From the NCBI GenBank assembly GCA_947503365.1, contig CANNDT010000040.1, positions 1-37,468 of the forward strand: DNA of 37,468 bases, given 5' to 3'. This DNA comes from CANNDT01 sp945876205. GTDB lineage: Bacteria > Acidobacteriota > Vicinamibacteria > Vicinamibacterales > UBA2999. The position numbers and the translations under genes were made by a program. How positions within the stretch are numbered: position 1 is the first letter of the stretch; every line of letters begins with the position of its first letter. The notes under the pieces are model-generated. The model worked only from the letters and a program-made list of their open reading frames with translations, was not told the origin of the DNA and did not search any database. Below, in pieces: positions 1 through 6,867 of the stretch.

Positions 1-2
1 CC

Positions 3-572
3 AGCGAAGTCACCCCGCCCGAGCCCCGCGAGTCGAGCCCCCGGACGATTGACCCGGTGGCGCCCGTCACCACGACTGGGCTGCCGCTGCGAAGCTTCTA
101 CGACCTCGGACGAGCGCTGCCGTCATCCCCGTCGCCTCGCCAGCTTGGGGAAGCGCTGTGGGAGCACCTCGCCACGCATCTGCCCGCGTCCGCGTTCGTG
201 CTCTACACCTACGACGTCCAGACCCACGCCCTCGTCGCCGGGTTCTGCAGCGCGGAGGGCCTGGTCGCGCCGGACGTCCGCGTGCCGATTGGGGAGGGCC
301 TGACCGGCTGGGTCGCCGCAACTGGCCGATCGGTCGTGAACTCGGATGCGCGACTTGAACTTCCCGACGGCGTGAGCGCGAGCCTCGGCCTGACGAGCAC
401 GCTCGCCGTGCCGGCGCGGGTGGGTGAACAGGTGAGTGCCGTGCTCACGTTCTACGCCCGCGAGGTGGACGCCTTCACCCCCGCGCATTGCCAGGTCGCG
501 GAAGCTGCGGCCGAGGTCGTGGCCTCGGCGCACCTGCGCGCGACGCCGTCCGCCGTTGCGAAGGCCGCCTGA
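3..572 (+). CDS. GAF-domain protein, 5' end missing
   Basis: This is the C-terminal part of a GAF-domain protein. The reading frame is open to the left edge of the window. Its first ~18 codons (S, P, E, R, T-rich) look like an inter-domain linker, so the gene probably starts upstream. A GTG at 57 could start a free-standing 171-residue protein, but no ribosome site precedes it. From the GTG, residues ~13-160 form a GAF fold with the typical IGEGLTGWVAATG segment near residues 78-90, followed by VVNSDAR. GAF domains bind small ligands or mediate dimerisation in signalling proteins. No kinase, GGDEF or HD domain is visible here; one may lie in the missing part. The gene ends 63 bp before era. 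The GAF assignment is firm; the overall protein type is unknown. Confidence 0.75.
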   Translation, partial: SEVTPPEPRESSPRTIDPVAPVTTTGLPLRSFYDLGRALPSSPSPRQLGEALWEHLATHLPASAFVLYTYDVQTHALVAGFCSAEGLVAPDVRVPIGEGLTGWVAATGRSVVNSDARLELPDGVSASLGLTSTLAVPARVGEQVSAVLTFYAREVDAFTPAHCQVAEAAAEVVASAHLRATPSAVAKAA

Positions 573-612
573 CTCTTCCGTGCGGCGCGGTCCTCAGGGC
601 CCGCGGACCGGC

Positions 613-618
613 TATGAT
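613..618 (+). promoter_or_regulatory. Possible -10 element (TATGAT) before era
   Basis: TATGAT ends 17 bases before the ATG at 636. No convincing -35 hexamer lies upstream. It favours ATG 636 over the in-frame GTG at 621, which would start almost inside the promoter. Confidence 0.35.
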
Positions 619-635
619 CGGTGCGTCAGCACCTC

Positions 636-1526
636 ATGAAGTCCGGATTCGTTGCGTTCCTCGGCCGCCCCAACGCGGGCAAATCAACCCTGCTCAACCG
701 CATCGTCGGCCACAAGCTGGCGATTGTCTCGGATAAGCCGCAGACGACGCGGACGCGGATCGTCGGCGTGAAGAATTACGACGAAGGGCAGGTCGTCTTC
801 GTTGACACGCCGGGCGTCCACAAGCCGACGCATCGCATGAACGTCCGGATGGTCGACGTCGCGATGGATGCCATGCGCGAGGTCGATGTCCTCACGCTGG
901 TCGTCGACGTGTCGGTCAAGCCCGGGCCCGGCGACCGGTTTCTCCTGAACGCGCTCAAGGACATCAAGACCCCGACGATCCTGGCGTTGAACAAGGTCGA
1001 TCTGATTGCCAAGGCGAAGCTCCTGCCAATCCTCGAGTCGTACCGGCAGGCGCACCCGTTTGTCGAGTTCGTGCCCATTTCGGCGATCGACGGCACCAAC
1101 GTCGACGTGCTGGAGAAGCTGTTCCTGCAGCACCTGCCGGAGGGCGAGCCGCTCTATCCCCCCGACTACGTCACCGACCAGCCCGAGCGGTTCTTCGTCG
1201 CCGAAATCATTCGCGAGCAGGTCCTCCAGTCGACGCACGATGAGCTGCCGTTCTCGACCGCGGTCGTCGTCGATCAGTTCGGCGAGCCTGACGCCGACAA
1301 GGTGCGCAATCTGTATTGCACCATCCTCGTCGAGCGCGAGTCGCAGAAGCCGATCGTGGTGGGGAAGGGCGGCGCGATGATCAAGAAGATCGGCACCGCG
1401 GCCCGCCTCGAGCTCGAGCGCTTCTTCGGATCGCGCGTCTACCTCGACCTCCACGTGAAGGTGAAGTCCGAGTGGCGCGACGACGAACGGATGCTCGACG
1501 AAATCGGCCTCAACCGCGACCGCTAG
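636..1526 (+). CDS. era: GTPase Era
   Basis: Era is an essential Ras-like GTPase that binds 16S rRNA near its 3' end and helps mature the small ribosomal subunit. From ATG 636 the product is 296 residues, the usual length. GTPase motifs are G1 GRPNAGKS (10-17), G2 around QTTRTR (36-41), G3 DTPG (57-60), G4 NKVD (119-122) and G5 ISA (148-150). A C-terminal KH RNA-binding domain carries VVGKGGAMIKKIG near residues 241-253. A GTG at 621 would add five residues; ATG 636 is preferred because the family begins just before the G1 motif. The gene heads a run of housekeeping genes; era and recO being near each other is common in bacteria. Nothing is missing. Confidence 0.97.
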   Translation: MKSGFVAFLGRPNAGKSTLLNRIVGHKLAIVSDKPQTTRTRIVGVKNYDEGQVVFVDTPGVHKPTHRMNVRMVDVAMDAMREVDVLTLVVDVSVKPGPGDRFLLNALKDIKTPTILALNKVDLIAKAKLLPILESYRQAHPFVEFVPISAIDGTNVDVLEKLFLQHLPEGEPLYPPDYVTDQPERFFVAEIIREQVLQSTHDELPFSTAVVVDQFGEPDADKVRNLYCTILVERESQKPIVVGKGGAMIKKIGTAARLELERFFGSRVYLDLHVKVKSEWRDDERMLDEIGLNRDR

Positions 1527-1533
1527 TTCGTTC

Positions 1534-1602
1534 AACCACGAAGAGACGAAGACCACGAACCAAACAAAATTGGGCTTCGTGACCTGCGAGTTCTTCGTGG
1601 TT
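1534..1602. repeat. Interrupted palindrome between era and mgtE
   Basis: The arms AACCACGAAG (1534-1543) and CTTCGTGGTT (1593-1602) are perfect inverted copies. Between them lie further ACGAAG/CTTCGT-type words. Arms of this CCACGAAG type recur in intergenic spaces of many environmental bacterial genomes, so this is probably a mobile REP-like element rather than a dedicated regulator. It could still act as a transcript end for era: there is no U-run directly after the right arm. Confidence 0.6.
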
Positions 1603-1675
1603 CCAGAAATCCTATTAAAGCCGTCCAACTGCGTGCTACATTTAGCCGTTTATCAGTGTTGGACGAACCTTCCAC

Positions 1676-3046
1676 ATGGCGGCGCAGCGAAGAATCGATC
1701 TCGTACTCGACTCAGTCAAACGACTGCTGCGCATTGGTGCGACCGGAAACCTGCTGAACCTGCTGCAGAAGCAGCATCCCGCCGACCTCGCCCAGATTTT
1801 TGGCGAGCTGCAAGACAAGGAAAAGGAAGCGGCGTTCAGCCTCCTGGCTGAGCGGAATGGCCGCCTCGCGATGGAGGCGGTTTCGGAGCTCGGTCCAGAA
1901 ACCGGCGCCGCGCTCCTCGCCACGCGTTCCGCTGAAGAGATCGCCAAGCTCGCCCAGGAAATCCCGTCAGACGATGCGGCGGCGCTGATCGACTACCTCC
2001 CGGAGGAACTCTCGGCCGCCGTCCTGGACCTGATGCGCCCCAAGGAATCGGGCGTCGTCGAGAACCTGCTCGAATACGACGAGCAGACCGCCGGCCGCAT
2101 CATGAACCCGCATGTCTTCGCGCTCAGCGAGGACATGACCGTCGGCGAAGCGATCACCGAGCTGCAGACCAATCGCGACGTCGAGATGGTCTTCTATCTC
2201 TACGTCGTCGACGAACGAAATCATCTCGTGGGTGTCGTGTCGTTGCGCCGGCTGCTGCTGGTGTCGCCGGAAACGCCGCTCAAGCGGATCATGACCGCCG
2301 ACCTGATGAGCGCCAGGGTCGATACCGACCAGGAGGAAGTCGCGCGGCAGGTCGCGTCGTACAACCTGCTGGCGATTCCGGTCGTGGACGAGGAGAACAA
2401 GCTCGTCGGCGTCATCACGGTCGACGACATCATCGACGTCATCAAGGACGAGGCGACCGAGGACATCTATCGCCTGGCCGGCGTCGCCGGCGACGAGCGT
2501 GCCTTTACTCCCGCCGCCGAATCGCTGCGGAAGCGGCTGCCCTGGCTCGGCATCAACCTCGGCACCGCCTTCCTGGCCGCCTTCGTCGTGTCGCTGTTTG
2601 AAGGCACCATCGATCGGATTACCGCCTTGGCGGTGTTCATGCCGATCGTCGCCGGGATGGGTGGCAACGCGGCAACGCAGACGCTGACGGTGATCGTCCG
2701 CGGGATCGCCCTTGGCGAACTGACCTGGGGCAACTCGCGCAAGGCGCTCCTCAAGGAGGCGGCGGTCGGCGTCGGCAACGGGGTGATCCTCGGCCTTGCC
2801 GCGGCGGCGGTGGTCTGGGTGACGCGGGGCAACCCCGTGCTCGGCCTGATCCTGTGCGCCGCGATGATCATCAACATGTTTGTCGCGGCGACGGCCGGGA
2901 CGCTGATCCCGCTCGGGCTGCGGGCGGCCAACGTCGACCCGGCGCTGGCCTCGTCGGTGTTCATCACGACCCTCACCGACGTCTTCGGCTTCTTCTCGTT
3001 CCTCGGCCTGGCGACGATCTTTATGAGGTATCTGCTGCCGTCCTGA
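1676..3046 (+). CDS. mgtE: Magnesium transporter MgtE
   Basis: MgtE is an inner-membrane, Mg2+-gated Mg2+ channel. The 456-residue product has the full architecture: an N-terminal helical MgtE_N domain (~10-130), two CBS domains (~135-260, with MNPHVFAL and IMTADLMSA starting the two repeats), and a C-terminal five-helix membrane domain (~290-456). The pore segment MPIVAGMGGNAATQT is present, as is a last-helix aspartate (D435, in TLTDVFGF) at the position that coordinates Mg2+ in the family. ATG 1676 is the only reasonable start. No M-box riboswitch is recognisable in the 149-bp leader. The next gene, recO, starts 22 bp downstream. A second, CorA-type transporter lies at 9596. Confidence 0.96.
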   Translation: MAAQRRIDLVLDSVKRLLRIGATGNLLNLLQKQHPADLAQIFGELQDKEKEAAFSLLAERNGRLAMEAVSELGPETGAALLATRSAEEIAKLAQEIPSDDAAALIDYLPEELSAAVLDLMRPKESGVVENLLEYDEQTAGRIMNPHVFALSEDMTVGEAITELQTNRDVEMVFYLYVVDERNHLVGVVSLRRLLLVSPETPLKRIMTADLMSARVDTDQEEVARQVASYNLLAIPVVDEENKLVGVITVDDIIDVIKDEATEDIYRLAGVAGDERAFTPAAESLRKRLPWLGINLGTAFLAAFVVSLFEGTIDRITALAVFMPIVAGMGGNAATQTLTVIVRGIALGELTWGNSRKALLKEAAVGVGNGVILGLAAAAVVWVTRGNPVLGLILCAAMIINMFVAATAGTLIPLGLRAANVDPALASSVFITTLTDVFGFFSFLGLATIFMRYLLPS

Positions 3047-3052
3047 ACGACG

Positions 3053-3058
3053 TAAAAT
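3053..3058 (+). promoter_or_regulatory. -10-like TAAAAT, ten bases before recO start
   Basis: TAAAAT lies in the 22-bp gap after mgtE, with ten bases between it and the GTG at 3069. If it is a -10 element, transcription starts at or within a few bases of the start codon, giving a leaderless mRNA. No ribosome-binding site or -35 is visible. Confidence 0.4.
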
Positions 3059-3068
3059 AGACGGGTTC

Positions 3069-3782
3069 GTGCCGCTGTACACCGCCGACGCCCTGATTCT
3101 TCGCACGTACAAGCTCGGTGAGGCCGATCGCATTGTGGTGTTTCTCACACGCGATCGGGGTAAGAAGCGCGGCGTCGCCAAAGGGGCCAGGCGGCAGCGG
3201 TCGAAGTTCGCGGGCGCCCTCGAGCCGCTCACCGAGGTGCAGGTGGCGTACTTCGAGAAGGAAAGCCGCGAGCTGGTCGGATTGAACTACGCGGAGACGG
3301 TGCGATCGCCGCTTTCTATGGTCGGGCCGGCTTCCGCCTTCGCCGTTCCGGCTTCGGCGGACAAGAAAGCCGGACACTACCTACCGGACGGCGAGGCGCT
3401 CGGCTACGTGAGTTACTTTGCCGAACTGCTCGACGAGTGGGCGCAGGATGCCGACGCGGACGATCGGCTGTACCGGCTCGGTGCATCGATGCTCGACGCG
3501 CTGGCCGCCGGCACACCGGTTGAGCCGCTGGCGCGATACTTCGAGTACTGGCTGCTGAGGCTCCAGGGACTCTACCCGGAGTCGCGCGGCACGCTCTCGG
3601 ATGGAGCGCTCGCATTTCTCACGGCGTCGCGCAGCGCGGCGCCCGACCGCGTGGGCGAACTGCCGGCCGAACGGCGCACCATGCGGGAACTGGAAACCGT
3701 GCATCGCTCGCTCATCTCGATGCACCTGGAGAAGACGCTGAAATCGGACCGAGTCCTCCGCGATCTGCGCCGCACCCCGTAG
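3069..3782 (+). CDS. recO: DNA repair protein RecO (with in-frame palindromic insert)
   Basis: RecO loads RecA and anneals SSB-coated DNA in the RecFOR recombination pathway. The 237-residue product has the N-terminal OB-fold (start MPLYTADALILRTYKLGEAD; then DRGKKRGVAKGARR) and the helical C-terminal half (YFAELLDEWAQ to the end). No zinc-binding cysteine cluster is present, as in some other RecO proteins. Between VRSPL and EALGYVSYF lie about 25 extra residues (roughly 84-108). They are encoded by a 62-bp palindromic repeat (3320-3381) inserted without breaking the frame. The start is GTG 3069, in frame with the conserved N-terminus. glyQ follows after 17 bp. The family call is firm; whether the insert affects function is unknown. 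Confidence 0.9.
   Translation: MPLYTADALILRTYKLGEADRIVVFLTRDRGKKRGVAKGARRQRSKFAGALEPLTEVQVAYFEKESRELVGLNYAETVRSPLSMVGPASAFAVPASADKKAGHYLPDGEALGYVSYFAELLDEWAQDADADDRLYRLGASMLDALAAGTPVEPLARYFEYWLLRLQGLYPESRGTLSDGALAFLTASRSAAPDRVGELPAERRTMRELETVHRSLISMHLEKTLKSDRVLRDLRRTP
3320..3381. repeat. Palindromic mobile repeat inside recO
   Basis: Nested inverted repeats: the outer arms pair GGTCGGGCCGGCTT with AAGCCGGACACTACC (imperfect), and the inner arms pair TCCGCC with GGCGGA. The element maps exactly to residues that other RecO proteins lack. It resembles the GTAGTGTCCGGCTT-type palindromes dispersed in environmental bacterial genomes; that family link is from memory. Confidence 0.7.
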
Positions 3783-3799
3783 AGACAGAACCGACCTTC

Positions 3800-4666
3800 G
3801 TGACTTTTCAGGACCTCATTCTCAAACTGTCCGCCTTCTGGGCGTCACAGGGATGCCTGCTCCAGCAGCCGCTCGACCTCGAGGTCGGCGCCGGCACCTC
3901 GCATCCGGAGACGCTCTTCCGCGTCCTCGGCCCGAAGCCCTGGAGCGTCGGCTACGTGCAGCCGTCGCGCCGGCCCGATGACGGCCGCTTCGGCCAGAAC
4001 CCGAATCGCCTGTTCAAACACCATCAGTACCAGGTGATCCTCAAGCCGTCGCCCGACGAAGTGCAGCAGACCTACCTCGAAAGCCTCGAGGCCTGCGGCA
4101 TCAATCCGCGGCAGCACGACATCCGCTTCGAAGAGGACAACTGGGAGTCTCCGACGTTAGGCGCCTGGGGCATCGGCTGGCAGGTGATGCTCGACGGCAT
4201 GGAGATCACGCAGTTCACCTACTTTCAACAGATGGGTGGGATTGACCTCGCGCCGATCTCCTGCGAGATCACCTACGGCCTCGAACGCATCGCGATGTTC
4301 CTGCAACGCGTGGACAACGTGTTCGACCTCGAATGGGGCGGCGGCGTGAAGTACGGCGAAGTCCGGCTGCAGGAGGAGATCGAGGAATCGAAGTACGCCT
4401 TCGGGCAGGTCGACATGCCGGCCGAGGAATTTTCGGCCCTGCACCGTGACCTCTTCGAGAAGTACCTCGGGTTTTCGGATCGCCTGCTCGCGTCGGGCCT
4501 TGTCTGGCCGGCGCTCGAGCACTGCCTGAAGTGCTCGCACTTGTTCAACATCCTCGACTCGAGCGGCAGCATCGGCGTCACTGAGCGGACGACCTATATC
4601 CTGCGCGTCCGGCAATTGGCCGTGAAAATCGCCAAGGCATACGTGGAGAAGGGAGCGGTGGCCTGA
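3800..4666 (+). CDS. glyQ: Glycyl-tRNA synthetase alpha subunit
   Basis: This is the catalytic subunit of the bacterial alpha2beta2 glycyl-tRNA synthetase, which charges tRNA-Gly in the cytoplasm. The 288-residue product matches the family along its length: FQDLILKLSAFWASQGCLLQQP at the start, then ETLFRVLGP, the class II region with YVQPSRRPDDGR, and GIGWQVMLDGMEITQFTYFQQ. The start is GTG 3800, which places the conserved N-terminus correctly. Its stop TGA overlaps the ATG of glyS by one base (TGATG), so the two subunits are probably translationally coupled. Confidence 0.97.
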   Translation: MTFQDLILKLSAFWASQGCLLQQPLDLEVGAGTSHPETLFRVLGPKPWSVGYVQPSRRPDDGRFGQNPNRLFKHHQYQVILKPSPDEVQQTYLESLEACGINPRQHDIRFEEDNWESPTLGAWGIGWQVMLDGMEITQFTYFQQMGGIDLAPISCEITYGLERIAMFLQRVDNVFDLEWGGGVKYGEVRLQEEIEESKYAFGQVDMPAEEFSALHRDLFEKYLGFSDRLLASGLVWPALEHCLKCSHLFNILDSSGSIGVTERTTYILRVRQLAVKIAKAYVEKGAVA

Positions 4667-6864
4667 TGGACCGCGAACTGCTCATCGAGATTGGCTGCGA
4701 GGAGATCCCCGCAAGCTGGCTGCCTGGACTGACGGTCCAGGTCGCGAAGCACCTGGACGCGCGCCTGAAGGAATTCCGCCTCACGCCAGAGTCGAAGGCT
4801 GAAGGCTTCAGCACGCCGCGCCGTTTGACCGCGCGTGTCGCGAAGCTTGGCGAACGGCAGACGGACTTCGAGGAACTGGTCACGGGCCCGCCGGTATCGG
4901 CCGCATTCAAGCCGGACGGCGAGGCCACACCCGCCGCCACTGGCTTCGCCAAGAAGTACGGCGTCGAAGTCTCCGCCCTCGAAAAGCATGACACGCCGAA
5001 GGGCACCTACCTCGCGTACCGCGTCCGTCAGCGGGGTAAGGCGACCGTTGATGTGCTCGCCGAGGTGATGGGAGGTCTGCTGCGCGACCTCACCTTCCCG
5101 AAGCAGATGCGCTGGGACGCGTTCCTCGAAGACGGCAAGGGCGACCTCGTCTTCGCGCGGCCAATCCGCTGGCTGGTGCTGATGTACGGCGGCCGTGTCG
5201 TGCCGTTCGTGATTCGCCGCACCGAGCTGGCCCAGGGGCCGACCGTCCAGGACATCCGCTCAGGTTCCAATACCTACGGTCACCGGTTTCTGACGACCAG
5301 CGGTCGCGCGGGGCGCGCGATCAAGATCAAGACGTTCGAGGACTACCAGAACCGCCTGCTCGAGAACTTCGTCATCCTCGACCGCGCCGAGCGCGAATCG
5401 AAGATCCGCCGCGAGCTCGAGACGCACGCGCGGAAACTGGGTGGCCGCGTCAGTGGTCTGGTCGCCGCGCACTCGTCCCTCCTGCAGGAAGTTCCCGATC
5501 TGGTCGAATATCCATCGGTCGTCGCGGGACACTTTCCGGTGGAGTTTCTCCAACTGCCGGAAGAAGTGCTGACGACGACGATGATTCACCATCAGCACTA
5601 TTTCCCCGTCGTCGACGAGGAAGGAAAGCTGAAGCCGGCGTTTCTCGCGGTCACCAATACGCAGGCGGAGAAGCCCGAGATCATCGCCCGCAATTCAGAG
5701 CGCGTGCTGACGGCGCGACTGCGCGATGCGCGGTTCTTCTGGGACGCGGATCGCAAGGTGACGCTTGAATCGCGGATCGAGCGCCTCGGCACGATCCTCT
5801 TTCACAAGAAGCTGGGCAGCTACCGGGAGAAGGCCGAGCGCGTCTCGTCGCTCGCGTCGTGGATAGCATCCGAGGCGTTCACGCACTCCGACGCGTCGGA
5901 GCCGGCGGCCACCGCGGGTCGTCTCTGCAAGGCCGATCTTGCGACCGACATGGTCCGCGAGCTCACCGAGCTGCAGGGGACGATGGGCGGCATCTACGCC
6001 CGCGAAGAAGGGCTGCCGGAAGCCGTCTGGAAGGCGATCTACTTCCATTACCTGCCGATCGGTGTTGAGGCCGACGCACCGCCGTCACGGCAGCAGCTTG
6101 GCGCCGCGGCCATCACCTGGGCGGCAGTGGCGCTCGCCGACAAGCTCGACACCGTCGTCGGCATGTTTACGGCGGGGGAGCGGCCGACCGGCTCGCGGGA
6201 TCCGCTCGGCCTGCGGCGCCACGCGCAGGGCGCGGTGAAGATCCTGGCGGACCTGCCGGAGCTGACGGGCCTCGATCTGCGGCTCGAAGTCGGTCCGCTG
6301 CTGGCTCGCGCCGCCGAGCCGTTTGGCGGATACGGCGACGGCTCGGGTCCGCTCCTGTCGTTCATGGGGGATCGGCTCGCCTACCTCCTCGAGCAGCGTG
6401 GGTTTGACGTCCGGAGCGTGCGCGCGGTCATGGCCGCCGGCATCGAGCGTGTGAGCCCGCTCGAAGCGCGCCGCAAGCTGGAAGCGCTGGCGCAGATGGC
6501 TGGTTCCCAGGCACTGCTCGGCGTCGCCACCCTGCTGAAGCGAGTCAAGAACATCACCAAGGGCGTCTCCTCTGACGTGCCCGCGAACGCGATTTCGTCG
6601 GCGCTCAAGGAACCGGCGGAGCTCGCACTCTGGGCCGAGCTGGAACAGCGCGCGCCCGCCATCCGGGCGGCGGCCGCCAAGGGCGACTACCGCGAGGCGT
6701 TCTCCGGAATCGCCGCGCTTCAGCCCACCGTGGCCAAGTTCTTTGACGACGTCCTCGTGAATGCAGAGGACGCCGACCTGCGCACGGCGCGTCTCGCCTT
6801 GGTGGCGACCTTGCGCGACCTCATTCTGGATATTGCGGACATTTCGGAAATCGTGGCGGACTAA
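4666..6864 (+). CDS. glyS: Glycyl-tRNA synthetase beta subunit
   Basis: The beta subunit recognises tRNA-Gly and is required for charging by GlyQ. The 732-residue product begins with the typical LLIEIGCEEIPASWL and has the conserved TPRRLTARV and GPP segments near residues 50-80. It also has TTTMIHHQHYFPV near 305-317 and an HD-like helical part, LCKADLATDMVRELTELQGTMGG, near 425. The C-terminal region (~600-732) resembles an anticodon-binding, DALR-like helical domain. The one-base overlap with glyQ and the 3-bp gap before ppdK indicate one transcript. Length and motifs are normal. Confidence 0.97.
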   Translation: MDRELLIEIGCEEIPASWLPGLTVQVAKHLDARLKEFRLTPESKAEGFSTPRRLTARVAKLGERQTDFEELVTGPPVSAAFKPDGEATPAATGFAKKYGVEVSALEKHDTPKGTYLAYRVRQRGKATVDVLAEVMGGLLRDLTFPKQMRWDAFLEDGKGDLVFARPIRWLVLMYGGRVVPFVIRRTELAQGPTVQDIRSGSNTYGHRFLTTSGRAGRAIKIKTFEDYQNRLLENFVILDRAERESKIRRELETHARKLGGRVSGLVAAHSSLLQEVPDLVEYPSVVAGHFPVEFLQLPEEVLTTTMIHHQHYFPVVDEEGKLKPAFLAVTNTQAEKPEIIARNSERVLTARLRDARFFWDADRKVTLESRIERLGTILFHKKLGSYREKAERVSSLASWIASEAFTHSDASEPAATAGRLCKADLATDMVRELTELQGTMGGIYAREEGLPEAVWKAIYFHYLPIGVEADAPPSRQQLGAAAITWAAVALADKLDTVVGMFTAGERPTGSRDPLGLRRHAQGAVKILADLPELTGLDLRLEVGPLLARAAEPFGGYGDGSGPLLSFMGDRLAYLLEQRGFDVRSVRAVMAAGIERVSPLEARRKLEALAQMAGSQALLGVATLLKRVKNITKGVSSDVPANAISSALKEPAELALWAELEQRAPAIRAAAAKGDYREAFSGIAALQPTVAKFFDDVLVNAEDADLRTARLALVATLRDLILDIADISEIVAD

Positions 6865-6867
6865 AGC

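Noticed and set aside
684..1628. Long antisense frames opposite era, uvrB, recO and other genes
   Set aside because: They are expected in G+C-rich coding sequence and have arginine/alanine/histidine-rich translations without motifs, while the sense frames match known families.
1527..1675. M-box (Mg2+) riboswitch before mgtE
   Set aside because: No conserved M-box segments are visible; the only structure is the CCACGAAG-type repeat.
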